Part shown: in pieces, positions 44,381 to 53,314 of the stretch
Layout of the letters: each line of letters begins with the position of its first letter
Numbering within the stretch: position 1 is the first letter of the stretch
From: Candidatus Bathyarchaeota archaeon
GTDB lineage: Archaea; Thermoproteota; Bathyarchaeia; TCS64
DNA: 64,000 bases
NCBI GenBank assembly: GCA_018396865.1
Contig: JAGTRB010000009.1
Span: forward strand, 1 to 64,000
Reading direction: 5' to 3'
Notes under the pieces: model-generated
What the model was told of the DNA's origin: nothing
Database searches by the model: none
The model's input: only the letters and a program-made list of their open reading frames with translations
Position numbers and translations under genes: made by a program

Positions 44381-45019
44381 TTAGAATGGGACTAAGCCTA
44401 GGACTTGTAGGAGGAACTGGGCTCTACCTGAGAGCATAGCCATCCTGAAGAGAACCGTGTTTCCGTAGTAGGCTCCCAAGCCTATCATTATGACCCATCT
44501 GCCAAGCCTCGTGGGATATGCGATCGGACCTTTATGCTCGAAGGTGAGGAGAAAGTACATAACGGCGAGTATCGTGCCGATCCCAATGTATACAAAGTTA
44601 AACCAGGCCGTTGCGTCGGCACCGGCTTTAGGAGGCGTTATAGTGGCTATGATCTGACTGAGTATGTTCGGGATTATAGTTCCTCTCATACCAAGCCCTA
44701 TGCTTGAACCAACTAGGATGGCGATGGGATATCTACTGACCCAGCGATAGTCACGGTGTAATATAAGGTACATCATGAAGCCCAGCAGAATAGGGATTAT
44801 GTAGTAAACCTTTCCAGCCATTAGAGGGGTTATCGCCAGTCTGATCGTGGTCTGTATACCTGTGATCGCCGCGATGGCGAGGGACAACCCTATGAAGAAG
44901 TGCTCTGCAAATCTGAAGAGCTGATTCTCCTTGAAGAGAGGGTAACTGTAAACAAACAGCATCAGAGCTAAAGCCGTCCAGATGCCTATGATTCCATCTA
45001 TGGTCGTTGGATAACCCAT
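44381..45019 (-). CDS. Multi-pass membrane protein, module gene 4
   Basis: About six hydrophobic helices are visible (GIWTALALMLFVYSYPLF, FFIGLSLAIAAITG, VYYIIPILLGFMMYLIL, IGTILAVMYFLLTF), and no soluble domain. No named family is recognised. The frame can be extended to 45046. The ATG at 45019 follows the upstream stop by one base and has GGAGG about 10 nt ahead, so it is preferred. It is the last gene of a tightly packed four-gene membrane set. Confidence 0.75.
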   Translation of the reverse strand: MGYPTTIDGIIGIWTALALMLFVYSYPLFKENQLFRFAEHFFIGLSLAIAAITGIQTTIRLAITPLMAGKVYYIIPILLGFMMYLILHRDYRWVSRYPIAILVGSSIGLGMRGTIIPNILSQIIATITPPKAGADATAWFNFVYIGIGTILAVMYFLLTFEHKGPIAYPTRLGRWVIMIGLGAYYGNTVLFRMAMLSGRAQFLLQVLGLVPF

Positions 45020-45020
45020 A

Positions 45021-45848
45021 CTACTTCTTCCTCCTCGTGGCAGCATAACCCAGATTTGCCAATATCACAGCGACTATTACCAGTAGATGTGAGGTGTTTA
45101 TAGAGTCCATTGTGATCGTTGCATCTCCTGGTTCCCCTATCAGTTTCTCAAGCTCGGCTCCACCCCTAGCCCCCGCTGTCACGCCGAAGAGGATACCCGC
45201 CTGCCAATGGGGTTGGTATGCAGAGAAGTTCATCGCTATCCCTATCTCCGCTAATGGTACTCCGAATGGAATCCTCCATTGCCTTATGTAGTAGTCACAG
45301 TAATCCCCCGTGTCGCTGCTTATCACCATCTTAACATCATTTGCCGAGTTTACGTTCTTCATTATCGGGAGTTGGTCTATCGGTGTCCCCTTGTAATCCG
45401 TGGTGAAGATAGCTCTTATGTTCTTGGCCAACTGAGCAACTGCAGGCTCAGCTCCGGTATAGAAACCTAGGTGGACATAATCCACTCCGTATGTTAACCC
45501 CTTGAATCCCGGAACCTTCTCAACTATCTTCTCGAAGGTCATGTGGCCGTCTACGAAAGAGGTCCAAAATATCATCTTTGCCTTCTGCTGTATTAGAACC
45601 TTTGATACTGCTACCAGCGATGGAAGGCACTCCGGCCATGCGCTCACGCCAGAAGATATGTTAATAACCACTACATCTCCCTCCTTCAATTTCCTCAATC
45701 CCTCTATGAAGGTTATTGATTGGGGTCCAATGGAAACCGGTAGGCTTAAGGGTCTGAGGAAGGGAACCATTAGAAGTATAAATAGTATCCAGTAAATCAC
45801 TCGCCTATCTATCCTCTGCAGTCTATCCCATATCGTTTCCTGGCTCAT
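45021..45848 (-). CDS. Membrane-anchored protein with large extracytoplasmic domain, module gene 3
   Basis: The 275-residue protein has one N-terminal helix (VIYWILFILLMVPFL), a ~195-residue soluble domain and a C-terminal helix (HLLVIVAVILANLGYA). The soluble part has a Rossmann-like feel: GDVVVINISSGVSA, AKMIFWTSF, VKMVISSDTGDYCDYY and FGVTAGARGGAE. It overlaps module gene 2 by 4 bp (ATGA). Module gene 1 has a comparable domain, so the two may be distant paralogues. Confidence 0.75.
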   Translation of the reverse strand: MSQETIWDRLQRIDRRVIYWILFILLMVPFLRPLSLPVSIGPQSITFIEGLRKLKEGDVVVINISSGVSAWPECLPSLVAVSKVLIQQKAKMIFWTSFVDGHMTFEKIVEKVPGFKGLTYGVDYVHLGFYTGAEPAVAQLAKNIRAIFTTDYKGTPIDQLPIMKNVNSANDVKMVISSDTGDYCDYYIRQWRIPFGVPLAEIGIAMNFSAYQPHWQAGILFGVTAGARGGAELEKLIGEPGDATITMDSINTSHLLVIVAVILANLGYAATRRKK

Positions 45849-46495
45849 CCTCCTGCCACCTCCCCATAGAAGCCTCTCTCCCTTCCTAGGAGTGTCCTAA
45901 ACCCGAAGGCGAGGAGGCCAAATGCGGCCACTATAAGGAAGGTTCTCATCGCAGGCATCTGACCGATATCGTTAAACCAGCCTCCTATAACGGGGATTTG
46001 GGTCCATATCACCTCACCAATTGGAGCGTTTTTGAGCATTACGAAGATCCCAGCTATCAGTAACAATGCCGCATCCACATTCCTCGCCCTAAAAGCTCTG
46101 TAAGCCGCTGAAGCTATGTAGAATCCAGTTATTGCGTACCAAGTCTGTCCGAGAGATGTGTATGCGTAGTCAAATATCCACTTATAGATCGGGTTGGCTG
46201 AGGGATTATTTATATTGGTTAACCCGAGTATAGTCACAAAGGCGAAGATAAATATCAGCCAGGCGCTGTGATACCAAACACCAGGGGTTCTCTTTCGGAC
46301 ATTTCGACCATGCACTCGGATTATGTTGACAGCACCCAGCGTCAAAGCCATTGTCGATATGACAGTCGCCCAGGTATTCAGCTCTCCAGCCATAGCACTT
46401 ATAGCGGGAACTGCAAAAAAGTAGTCTATTATCATTATTACCACAACTACAGCTGTCAGGAGGTAAACCAGCTCTCTTCTGACGACCTCTGCCAT
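45845..46495 (-). CDS. Multi-pass membrane protein, module gene 2
   Basis: The 216-residue protein has about six membrane helices (VYLLTAVVVVIMIIDYFFAV, WATVISTMALTLGAVNII, WLIFIFAFVTILGLT, ALLLIAGIFVML, FLIVAAFGLLAFGF). No family is recognised. It is separated from module gene 1 by 4 bp and overlaps module gene 3 by 4 bp, so translation of the set is probably coupled. Confidence 0.75.
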   Translation of the reverse strand: MAEVVRRELVYLLTAVVVVIMIIDYFFAVPAISAMAGELNTWATVISTMALTLGAVNIIRVHGRNVRKRTPGVWYHSAWLIFIFAFVTILGLTNINNPSANPIYKWIFDYAYTSLGQTWYAITGFYIASAAYRAFRARNVDAALLLIAGIFVMLKNAPIGEVIWTQIPVIGGWFNDIGQMPAMRTFLIVAAFGLLAFGFRTLLGRERGFYGEVAGG

Positions 46496-46499
46496 TTCA

Positions 46500-47282
46500 T
46501 CACCTCTTCAGGATATCAATGAGGAAGGGCACACCTGCAAAGCTTATCACGAAGCCGACTACAAGTATCGCCAATATTACAAGCTTCATTACATCCTCCC
46601 CTCTGAGGCAGCCCAGTATCCAAGGATCTTGTGTGATATTCGCACTAGCCGCGTAAAGTTCCTCAGCTATGAGGCAGTAGTCACAGGTCGCTATTAGGAA
46701 GGGCATCTGATGTGTGTTAGCCGTTCCTGCGATCTGCATCGCCCCAATCGTGTTACCTCCCTCACCCATAACCACAGACTCGTAGTAGAACCCACCCATG
46801 AGTATATTTGAGGCCGGTCTCTCCCTCTGCATGAATCCAAGTACGGCGTTGAGGTATGGACTCTGACCCGCCTGATAGTTAATCTGTAGAGGATCGAACT
46901 CCTCAGGCTTCCCCTCCTCCAGGTACGCTGTCCTCAATGTCTCCTCGACTAGGGGTAGAGAGTCCCTTATACAGGTGAAGTAGTAGAGCTTAACCCCTGC
47001 CCTAACAGCCAACCTCGCCACATGGCTCAGAATACTTATAGAAGCCAAAGTCTGGGGACCTTGGTCAGGGTTGCTCAAGGTCTCCATAGCATAGCCGGAG
47101 GTGTATAATAGGGGTTTCCCCATCTCAGCGCATCTTCCTATGGCTTCTGGGATTGCTGCGATGGCTGGGAAGGTTCTGATGGGTATCTTTCTTCCTCTCC
47201 TTGCCATCTCTAGGAATATGTAGAAGAGGGCTATTGTGACTATTAGGAAGACGAATGCTGTCTGTCGCCCTGCAACTATCAA
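46500..47282 (-). CDS. Membrane-anchored protein with extracytoplasmic or cytosolic alpha/beta domain, module gene 1
   Basis: The protein has an N-terminal helix (TAFVFLIVTIALFYIFLEMA), a ~190-residue domain (RTFPAIAAIPEAIGRCAEMGKPLLYTSG-like opening, VARLAVRAGVKLYYF, MGGFYYESVVMGEGG, MPFLIATCDYCLIAEELYAAS) and a C-terminal helix. I associate this type of protein with DUF6754, but that is an uncertain recollection. The frame extends to 47396. A palindrome at 47324-47358 lies inside that extension, and a TTG at 47282 follows purine-rich GAGGG, so the shorter form is proposed. Confidence 0.65.
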   Translation of the reverse strand: MIVAGRQTAFVFLIVTIALFYIFLEMARRGRKIPIRTFPAIAAIPEAIGRCAEMGKPLLYTSGYAMETLSNPDQGPQTLASISILSHVARLAVRAGVKLYYFTCIRDSLPLVEETLRTAYLEEGKPEEFDPLQINYQAGQSPYLNAVLGFMQRERPASNILMGGFYYESVVMGEGGNTIGAMQIAGTANTHQMPFLIATCDYCLIAEELYAASANITQDPWILGCLRGEDVMKLVILAILVVGFVISFAGVPFLIDILKR

Positions 47283-47323
47283 GTTTTTCCCTCTTTTCCA
47301 CCTTTTTTCACCAGTCCAAGGTG

Positions 47324-47358
47324 TTCCACCTCTATTGTTAGATGTAGTTGAGGTGGAA
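47324..47358. promoter_or_regulatory. Palindrome upstream of the membrane module
   Basis: TTCCACCTC (47324-47332) and GAGGTGGAA (47350-47358) are exact complements across 17 bp, with GGTG/CACC flanks that extend the symmetry after a 3-base slip. It lies ~42 bp before the proposed start of the first module gene. Confidence 0.45.
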
Positions 47359-47567
47359 AGCCACCGAGGACAGGCTAATAAAAGAAGGGCGTTCATTTCT
47401 TTTAAAATTTTCGCGTTCTGAAAGGCTTAAACCCTGTTTTATGATCGTTCATAATCATTATATGAAGAACAGAACCAAACATAAATTCCCCAAATAATTA
47501 GCAAAATTATAAAACATTTTGGCCTATTGATTCAGAACTAGATTTTTTAAAACTTTCACTCAATTTA

Positions 47568-49022
47568 TTAAATACTTTCCCTGCATGAAGTTGAGTAGAT
47601 CATTTGATTGAATCTAAAACTGTTTTCTATGATCTGATGTTCGTTCTGCCACTCTGTGTCGTATCCTAAACGGGACTCTGCGGGTAGCCCGATAGCTAGC
47701 CTCCTGAATCGCTCATAGTAGTCGAGGAAACTTCGGAATTTGATCCGGAGGCCGAAATCTTCTGGGGCTATGTATCTTGGGGATGCGGGCTCCAGTACCA
47801 GGGGGTTACACGCGATACTTGCAATTGGATATCTCTCGATCATCTTCTCACCCAGCCTGATGGTGTCCTCGAATGTCTCTGGAGTCTCCCATGATAGCCC
47901 TGTGGAGAAGTAGACCTCTATTGGGATGGCCTCTTCCTTCGCATCCTCAAGCCATCTGGTCAACTCATCATTAGTGTAGTAGAATCCCTTATTCTTCATC
48001 CTCACCTCCTCTGAGCCCGATTCGGGGGATACTGTGAGGGTTGAGTATAGGGGGTTAAAGGTGCGTCTGAAGTCTCTTATGAAGCTCTTATCTGAGAGGG
48101 ACCAGAGGAGGAACTGTGCACTAATGTCGATATCCTCCCTCCTGATCATCTCGAAAAGCTCATGGTAATATCTCCTATCAGGATATGGGTCGAAGTCCAT
48201 ATAGACCGAGTCGAATCCAAGCTCCTCAAATTTTGATAGTGTTTCGAGGACCTGCTGCTTTGGGTGGAATATGGGTTCGGCGCGGCCTGTTATTAGTTGG
48301 TGGGCCTTCCTTCCACCCCCGCAGTATGAGCAGTCCACGGAGCATCCCCTCCCCAATGGGAGCCATGTGTGCCTTTTGACGCTGACTCTCCACGGGTATG
48401 GGTCTAGGTCTCCGGACTGGGATATCAACCTACAGTATCTCTCATGGTTGTGAAGTATGCCGAGGCTTGTGTAGTCTAGTTCTCTCAGGTCATCCACCCC
48501 AGCCACGAACTTATTTTCACTTCTCTTTATGATTCCATTCTCTCTGTACACTAGGTTGGGTACCTCGTTGAACTCTTCATCCTCAAGATGCCTCATAAGC
48601 TCCAGGAGAGGCCTCTCTGCATCACCTCGAATTACCATGTCTATGCATTCGAACCTGTTCAGGATCTCCTCCGCGAAGTAGGAGGCGGTGAACCCCCCTA
48701 GGACCACACGGGCGTTGCTGTTTTGCTTGGCTATCCCTGCGATCCTTACGGCGTCGTAGGAGTGGACGAACCAGTGGAGGTCGATTCCGACCACCCTGGG
48801 CTCGTAAATCTTGAAGATATCCTCAACCCTGAATCCCCTCTCCTGGATCTGCTCGATCCCCGTGTGATATACCACCGCAGAGTACCCATTCCTGTTCAAG
48901 AGGTCTGCTAGGGCAATTGTCCCCAGAGGCATCACAAGGAAGGTTACCAGGTCTCTTCCAATCGGGTCGCTGGATCTGCAGTGGGTGGCTGGATGAATAA
49001 ATAGGAAATCTACCTCTCTCAA
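47568..49022 (-). CDS. B12-binding-domain radical SAM protein
   Basis: The 484-residue protein has an N-terminal B12-binding-like Rossmann domain (PLGTIALADLLNRNGYSAVVYH, VVGIDLHWFVHSYDA, RVVLGGFTASYFAEE). It is followed by the radical SAM core with GRGCSVDCSYCGGG (CxxxCxxC) near residue 225 and SPESGSEEVRMKNKG. Such proteins use cobalamin and a 4Fe-4S cluster for methylation or rearrangement of lipids, cofactors or peptides. The substrate is unknown. It follows the tandem-GNAT-like gene after 2 bp, so the two form a pair. Confidence 0.87.
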   Translation of the reverse strand: MREVDFLFIHPATHCRSSDPIGRDLVTFLVMPLGTIALADLLNRNGYSAVVYHTGIEQIQERGFRVEDIFKIYEPRVVGIDLHWFVHSYDAVRIAGIAKQNSNARVVLGGFTASYFAEEILNRFECIDMVIRGDAERPLLELMRHLEDEEFNEVPNLVYRENGIIKRSENKFVAGVDDLRELDYTSLGILHNHERYCRLISQSGDLDPYPWRVSVKRHTWLPLGRGCSVDCSYCGGGRKAHQLITGRAEPIFHPKQQVLETLSKFEELGFDSVYMDFDPYPDRRYYHELFEMIRREDIDISAQFLLWSLSDKSFIRDFRRTFNPLYSTLTVSPESGSEEVRMKNKGFYYTNDELTRWLEDAKEEAIPIEVYFSTGLSWETPETFEDTIRLGEKMIERYPIASIACNPLVLEPASPRYIAPEDFGLRIKFRSFLDYYERFRRLAIGLPAESRLGYDTEWQNEHQIIENSFRFNQMIYSTSCRESI

Positions 49023-49024
49023 TT

Positions 49025-50092
49025 CTATACAGCCCTACGAAGTATCTCTATCCTATGGACAACCTTAAAGCCATATTTGCCGAGAATCCTCTCCAGAAAT
49101 CCATTTCTCGAGTCAACAAAGCCTAACTGAATCCCCTTTATGCCCCTACCCCTCATGGCTTCAGAGGCCGATGAGAGCAATTGGATGATAAGATTTTCGT
49201 CTCTAGCTCTAAAACCCCAATCAAAGACCTTCCCAAGCCCGTACCTGTACTCCGGGAGGTGATCTTTAAAAAGAAGTGGGTAGGGGGTTCTAAGCATTTC
49301 CAAGGCCTCGAACAGGTTTGGGCACCATCTTATGAAGCCCTCAACCTCCCCCTCTTTAGATCCCCCTCTCCCACGCTTCCACATTATGTATGCCATACCC
49401 TCGTAGAGGGGTATTTTTTCATTGAAATTAATGGCGGCGTCGGCTCTGGATAGAGTGTAAGACCTTATAGGGAATATCTGGGGCTCTTTCTCTATCTTCC
49501 TAAACTCTGAGGGGAGTAAAGGGGTTATGTACTCCTTCGATCTCCCCTGAATATTTAATCTCCCCTCAAAATCTTCGATGTCGGCGTTGAGGCATTTTAT
49601 CTCCTCTTCAACCCTGAATCCTCTTTTAAGAAGAGACGCTGAGTCTAACCCCAGCAATGTGGCCTTATTCAGGTCGTAGGAGATGGGCGATATCGAACTT
49701 GGGAAGGATACTGGGCCGGATACTTTGTGTACCTCGATATCTATAGAGGCGCAGCCTAGGGAGATGGCGAGCCTTTTCGCTCCCGAGAGGAATGTCTCTA
49801 GGATTTCATCTCCATCTTCTAGCAGGATTGGATGTGTGAGGTGGAGCCTCCTCCTTTCATCATCGTCGATGTATAGAAAGGCTAGGCTGAAGAGCTGACC
49901 CTCCTGGAGGCCATCTGAGGATCTCCTTGACACCAATAAGGGATAAGTCCTCTGTAAATTTGCACCTTTATGTTTAACTAGGTCTGAGAAGGCTCCTAGA
50001 ATAAGAGATCTCGAGTCAGCTCCAATATAGATGAATGGGGCTCTCTTGAAAACCTTTGCTGGAAGATGAAACTCGATTTCAAATCTCGACAT
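49025..50092 (-). CDS. Probable tandem-GNAT-fold protein of unknown substrate
   Basis: The 355-residue protein has two halves, each ending with GNAT-like strand/helix patterns. The first is LFSLAFLYIDD followed by LETFLSGAKRLAISLGCASIDIEV. The second is LLSSASEAMRGRGIKGIQLGF followed by ERILGKYGFKVVHRIEIL. Classical acetyl-CoA loop residues are weak. It could be an acyltransferase acting on the product of the paired radical SAM enzyme. Promoter-like ATGGATATAAGG lies about 26 bp upstream of the ATG. Confidence 0.6.
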   Translation of the reverse strand: MSRFEIEFHLPAKVFKRAPFIYIGADSRSLILGAFSDLVKHKGANLQRTYPLLVSRRSSDGLQEGQLFSLAFLYIDDDERRRLHLTHPILLEDGDEILETFLSGAKRLAISLGCASIDIEVHKVSGPVSFPSSISPISYDLNKATLLGLDSASLLKRGFRVEEEIKCLNADIEDFEGRLNIQGRSKEYITPLLPSEFRKIEKEPQIFPIRSYTLSRADAAINFNEKIPLYEGMAYIMWKRGRGGSKEGEVEGFIRWCPNLFEALEMLRTPYPLLFKDHLPEYRYGLGKVFDWGFRARDENLIIQLLSSASEAMRGRGIKGIQLGFVDSRNGFLERILGKYGFKVVHRIEILRRAV

Positions 50093-50230
50093 CCAAGATA
50101 TACCTTATTTGACGACCTTATATCCATTAAGCTTCCCAGCTTAGTGAAGTGGAGAGAGGAAAATTTACAAATTATTGTTTGTTTTTTGATTTAATTATAT
50201 CGGATGTCGAATCATCCCACGCTTTTTCGG

Positions 50231-51394
50231 CTACTCTTCTATGATCTCGACGTTTGCCCTGGGAACCGTGACCACCCTCCCGTCCTCTAGTTCGACCTCA
50301 AGCACCCTGACATCGGATTCCGTCTGGACCTTTTGTAACTCCACCGGTAGGCTTACGACCTTCCCAATCGCCCCGAAGTAGGGCTGTCGGATTATCCTCA
50401 CTGGCGTTCCCGGGACCATTCCTGCTGAGAGCTCTTCCACTGAAGATTGCTCGAAGAACTCGTTGTGAGGGATGATTATCTCAGGCCTCATGACCCCTGC
50501 CCTTATCTGGGTCGCCCCGTTCACCGCGGCTAGGTATCCCTCGAAGCTCTTCAGGAGATCGAAGGTCCTCCTCGACATCTTCATCTCGCCGAAACCCTCC
50601 GTGACTATAAGGGTCAATCCAACCTCCTCATGTCCGGTTATGGCTACCCCTATCTCCTCCCCTATGAAGGTGGTGACATCCCTGTGCTTTATTCCTCCCA
50701 CGACGATGCATGAGACCCCTACCTCCGCGGCCTTTCTAAGGGCCTCCAGGGTGACCATCGAGCCCCCGACGAGAACCTTCCCCTTGTCTCCGGCCATTAT
50801 GTTGTCGGGTGTCAGCACCTCCTCGGGAGATTTAACCGCCATCTTTATCTCGCCGTGGGTTTCACCCCCTATGCCGAAGATCCCCTGGATGAAGGCCGCG
50901 TTCGTCTCTATGACCGCCCCCTCCCTCGGCAACACCTCCACGACCTCTCCAGGTATGTAGGCGTCGACCTCTACGGGGACCGGTAGGCCTCTGACTATGA
51001 CCTGACCCGTCACGTCGGAGATGGACTCTATGGTCCCATCGATGGGGGAGGGGACCCTCTTCTTTATGAGGCCGAAGAGGGCGTTGTAGGCGGCTATGAC
51101 CTCGTCCTTGGCGACCTTGTCCCCGACCTTCTTGGTCATGTACCTGGGGAGGTCCTCTGGCTCAACCCCTAGAAGGAGTGCCACCTTAACTATCTCCGGG
51201 TCTCCAGGGATCTCCGTCCTCGCTACGATGTCGTAGTAGTTAACCTTCTGGCCTTTCTCCACGAAGACCTCTCCAGGGATTGGCAGCCTCCTGGTCTTGG
51301 TGATGGTCATGGCCCTCTTGACCTTAAGCCCAGGGGTATAGGCGTAGGCCTCTTCTGAGACCCTCTCTTCACGTTCCATGGCCTTGGCCTTCAT
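50231..51394 (-). CDS. Hammerhead/barrel-sandwich and KOW-like protein cotranscribed with the GlmL-like ATPase
   Basis: The 387-residue protein opens with RnfC/biotinyl-lipoyl-like sandwich repeats (LPIPGEVFVEKGQKVNYYDIV, SPIDGTIESISDVTGQVIV). A central domain follows (GKVLVGGSMVTLEALRKAAE, GVSCIVVGGIKH, VGLTLIVTEGFGEMKM). It ends with a KOW/SH3-like unit (GTPVRIIRQPYFGAIGKVVSLP). There is no modified-lysine motif typical of lipoyl domains. One base separates it from the ATPase gene. I recognise no characterised family; a scaffold or carrier role is inference. Confidence 0.75.
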   Translation of the reverse strand: MKAKAMEREERVSEEAYAYTPGLKVKRAMTITKTRRLPIPGEVFVEKGQKVNYYDIVARTEIPGDPEIVKVALLLGVEPEDLPRYMTKKVGDKVAKDEVIAAYNALFGLIKKRVPSPIDGTIESISDVTGQVIVRGLPVPVEVDAYIPGEVVEVLPREGAVIETNAAFIQGIFGIGGETHGEIKMAVKSPEEVLTPDNIMAGDKGKVLVGGSMVTLEALRKAAEVGVSCIVVGGIKHRDVTTFIGEEIGVAITGHEEVGLTLIVTEGFGEMKMSRRTFDLLKSFEGYLAAVNGATQIRAGVMRPEIIIPHNEFFEQSSVEELSAGMVPGTPVRIIRQPYFGAIGKVVSLPVELQKVQTESDVRVLEVELEDGRVVTVPRANVEIIEE

Positions 51395-51395
51395 C

Positions 51396-53231
51396 TCATA
51401 TCAGCTCCTTCAGCTCATCCATCGGGTATAGCTCGATCGCCTGCCACCACTTGACGAGGAGCTCCTTCCTTAAGCCTTCATCCTCAGGGAGCTGGAGGGG
51501 TCTACCCCTCCCATCTAGGAGCACCCCAGCTACACCTCCCATAACCTTCTTCTCAAGCTTGTGTCCTGGGCCCATCCCGACGTCGAAGCCCCTCTGCGGC
51601 GTGATCACGGCGTTAGCATCCTGCCTCTCGGGGAGGTTTATGCGCTTTATCTCTCCGAACTTCACCTCCTCCTTCAAGGTCTCCCCGCCGGGCATCTCCA
51701 GCTCGACGGTCATCACCGGGTCTCCGAGCTTCCCTACCCCGGCCGGTGCGATGACGGTTCCAAGCCTCACCAGGCAGTCCTTATCGAAGATGTTCCAGGC
51801 AGCCTCCCTGTAAACCGTTGAGAGGACTCCGAGGTGGGGCATCATGAAGACGCTGTCCTGGAACATCTTGGTGACCCCCTCAGGCTGGAAGGCGTCTGTG
51901 AGGATGAACATGCTCTGGATCCTCCTAGGGGCGTGGCTGAGGAGCCCCCCTGTCCCCGCTATGATGTCTATGATCATCATCTTTATGTAGGTCTCCTCCA
52001 ACTCCTGCTCGAACATGTCTGAGATGGTCCTCTGGACCTGTATCCCCTTCAGCCTCGTCGCTATAGTCTTGTGATGCTCAAGCCCAAGGCGTAATGCCTC
52101 CCTCGCAACGGCGTGCTCGACTATCAGGTCTTCCAGGGTCTGGGGTATGGTGGTGGGCCTTATCATCTTGTTCATCAACCTATTTGCCACCTCCTCCTCG
52201 TCTATCTTGAACGGGAGCCACCTCACTATGTTTGGGAGCCCAGCCGACTTCATCACGTTGGTGACGCTGTAGCTCATGCCCAGGTTGGCGCTCACGCTCC
52301 TGACGAAGCGTCCGTCGACCACCGAGTAGACATTGGTCGTCGCCCCTCCCAGGCCGACTCCAAGGACATTCTCCTTATATACGCTCGCTATCAGCTGCAT
52401 CGCCATCCCCTCACCAGCCGGTGTGGGCATTATGGGGACGTCGGTCCACTTCATGAGCTTGGTATATCCGGGGGCGTGGCTCATTACATGCTCCATGAAG
52501 AGCTCGTGGATCGCCCTCCTAGCAGGCTCTGTGTTCTCAACCTCCAAGACCGGCCTTATGTTGTCGACGAGGGTGAGGGCGAACTCGGATCCCATGAGCT
52601 CCTCTATCTGGGTTTGCAGGGCCTTGTTTCCAGCGTAGACTATTGGGAGCTGGTAGCCTGCGCCGAGCCTCGGCTTCGGGCCCGCAGCCTTTATAAGCTC
52701 AGCAATCTCCACCACGTGGGCTGTGGCCCCGCCATCCGTGCCCCCAGCTAGGAGTATCATGTCCGGTCGGAGGCTCCTTATACGCTGGATCTTCTGGTAT
52801 GGCTGGCGTCCATCATCCCGGGCGATGACGTCCATAACTATTGCCCCAGCCCCCAGTGCAGCCCTGTTTGCGCTCTCAGCAGTCATCGTCTTGATGAGCC
52901 CGGCCACCATCATCTGGAGCCCCCCTCCAGCGCTGCTAGTCGTGCAGTACAGGTCGACACCCATCTTACCGTCGTAGGGGACAACTATTCCACTCCCATC
53001 GGGGGCTAGGATCCTGTGGCCTGTGAGCTCCTCCACCTCCCTAACAGCGTTTCTAACACCAAGGGTAACATCCTCATATGGCGCCTCAACGGTTGTGGGA
53101 GCCTCCCCAGCTATAACGAACCTCCACTCCCCAGACTCGTTGGAGAAGAACCTAGCCTTAGTAGTGGTGCTCCCAACATCCGTTGCCAGGATGTATCTCA
53201 TCTCCTCCTTAGGCTTCCTTAGGGTCACCAT
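51396..53231 (-). CDS. GlmL/MutL-like ASKHA ATPase, orphan of any mutase
   Basis: The ~610-residue protein has ATDVGSTTTKARFF (phosphate-1 loop), ILLAGGTDGG, and GLGGATTNVYSVVDG followed by SANLGMSYSV (phosphate-2/adenosine region), as in GlmL (MutL) of glutamate mutase. GlmL's own role is a reactivase-type guess. No glutamate mutase S or E subunit is nearby, so this copy probably serves something else. The frame extends to a TTG at 53255. AACTTAATGC at ~53265 and GGGGAAAGGTG before the ATG at 53231 favour the shorter form. Confidence 0.82.
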   Translation of the reverse strand: MVTLRKPKEEMRYILATDVGSTTTKARFFSNESGEWRFVIAGEAPTTVEAPYEDVTLGVRNAVREVEELTGHRILAPDGSGIVVPYDGKMGVDLYCTTSSAGGGLQMMVAGLIKTMTAESANRAALGAGAIVMDVIARDDGRQPYQKIQRIRSLRPDMILLAGGTDGGATAHVVEIAELIKAAGPKPRLGAGYQLPIVYAGNKALQTQIEELMGSEFALTLVDNIRPVLEVENTEPARRAIHELFMEHVMSHAPGYTKLMKWTDVPIMPTPAGEGMAMQLIASVYKENVLGVGLGGATTNVYSVVDGRFVRSVSANLGMSYSVTNVMKSAGLPNIVRWLPFKIDEEEVANRLMNKMIRPTTIPQTLEDLIVEHAVAREALRLGLEHHKTIATRLKGIQVQRTISDMFEQELEETYIKMMIIDIIAGTGGLLSHAPRRIQSMFILTDAFQPEGVTKMFQDSVFMMPHLGVLSTVYREAAWNIFDKDCLVRLGTVIAPAGVGKLGDPVMTVELEMPGGETLKEEVKFGEIKRINLPERQDANAVITPQRGFDVGMGPGHKLEKKVMGGVAGVLLDGRGRPLQLPEDEGLRKELLVKWWQAIELYPMDELKELI

Positions 53232-53314
53232 CACCTTTCCCCATACATACCCCAATAACTAAGCATTAAGTTTTTCTAAAGACCCCTACAATCCATGCGG
53301 GGCTCATAGGATTT

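Noticed and set aside
50231-53231. GlmL-like pair as part of a glutamate mutase operon
   Set aside because: No B12-binding GlmS or barrel GlmE subunit, nor methylaspartate ammonia-lyase, is present in the 64 kb.
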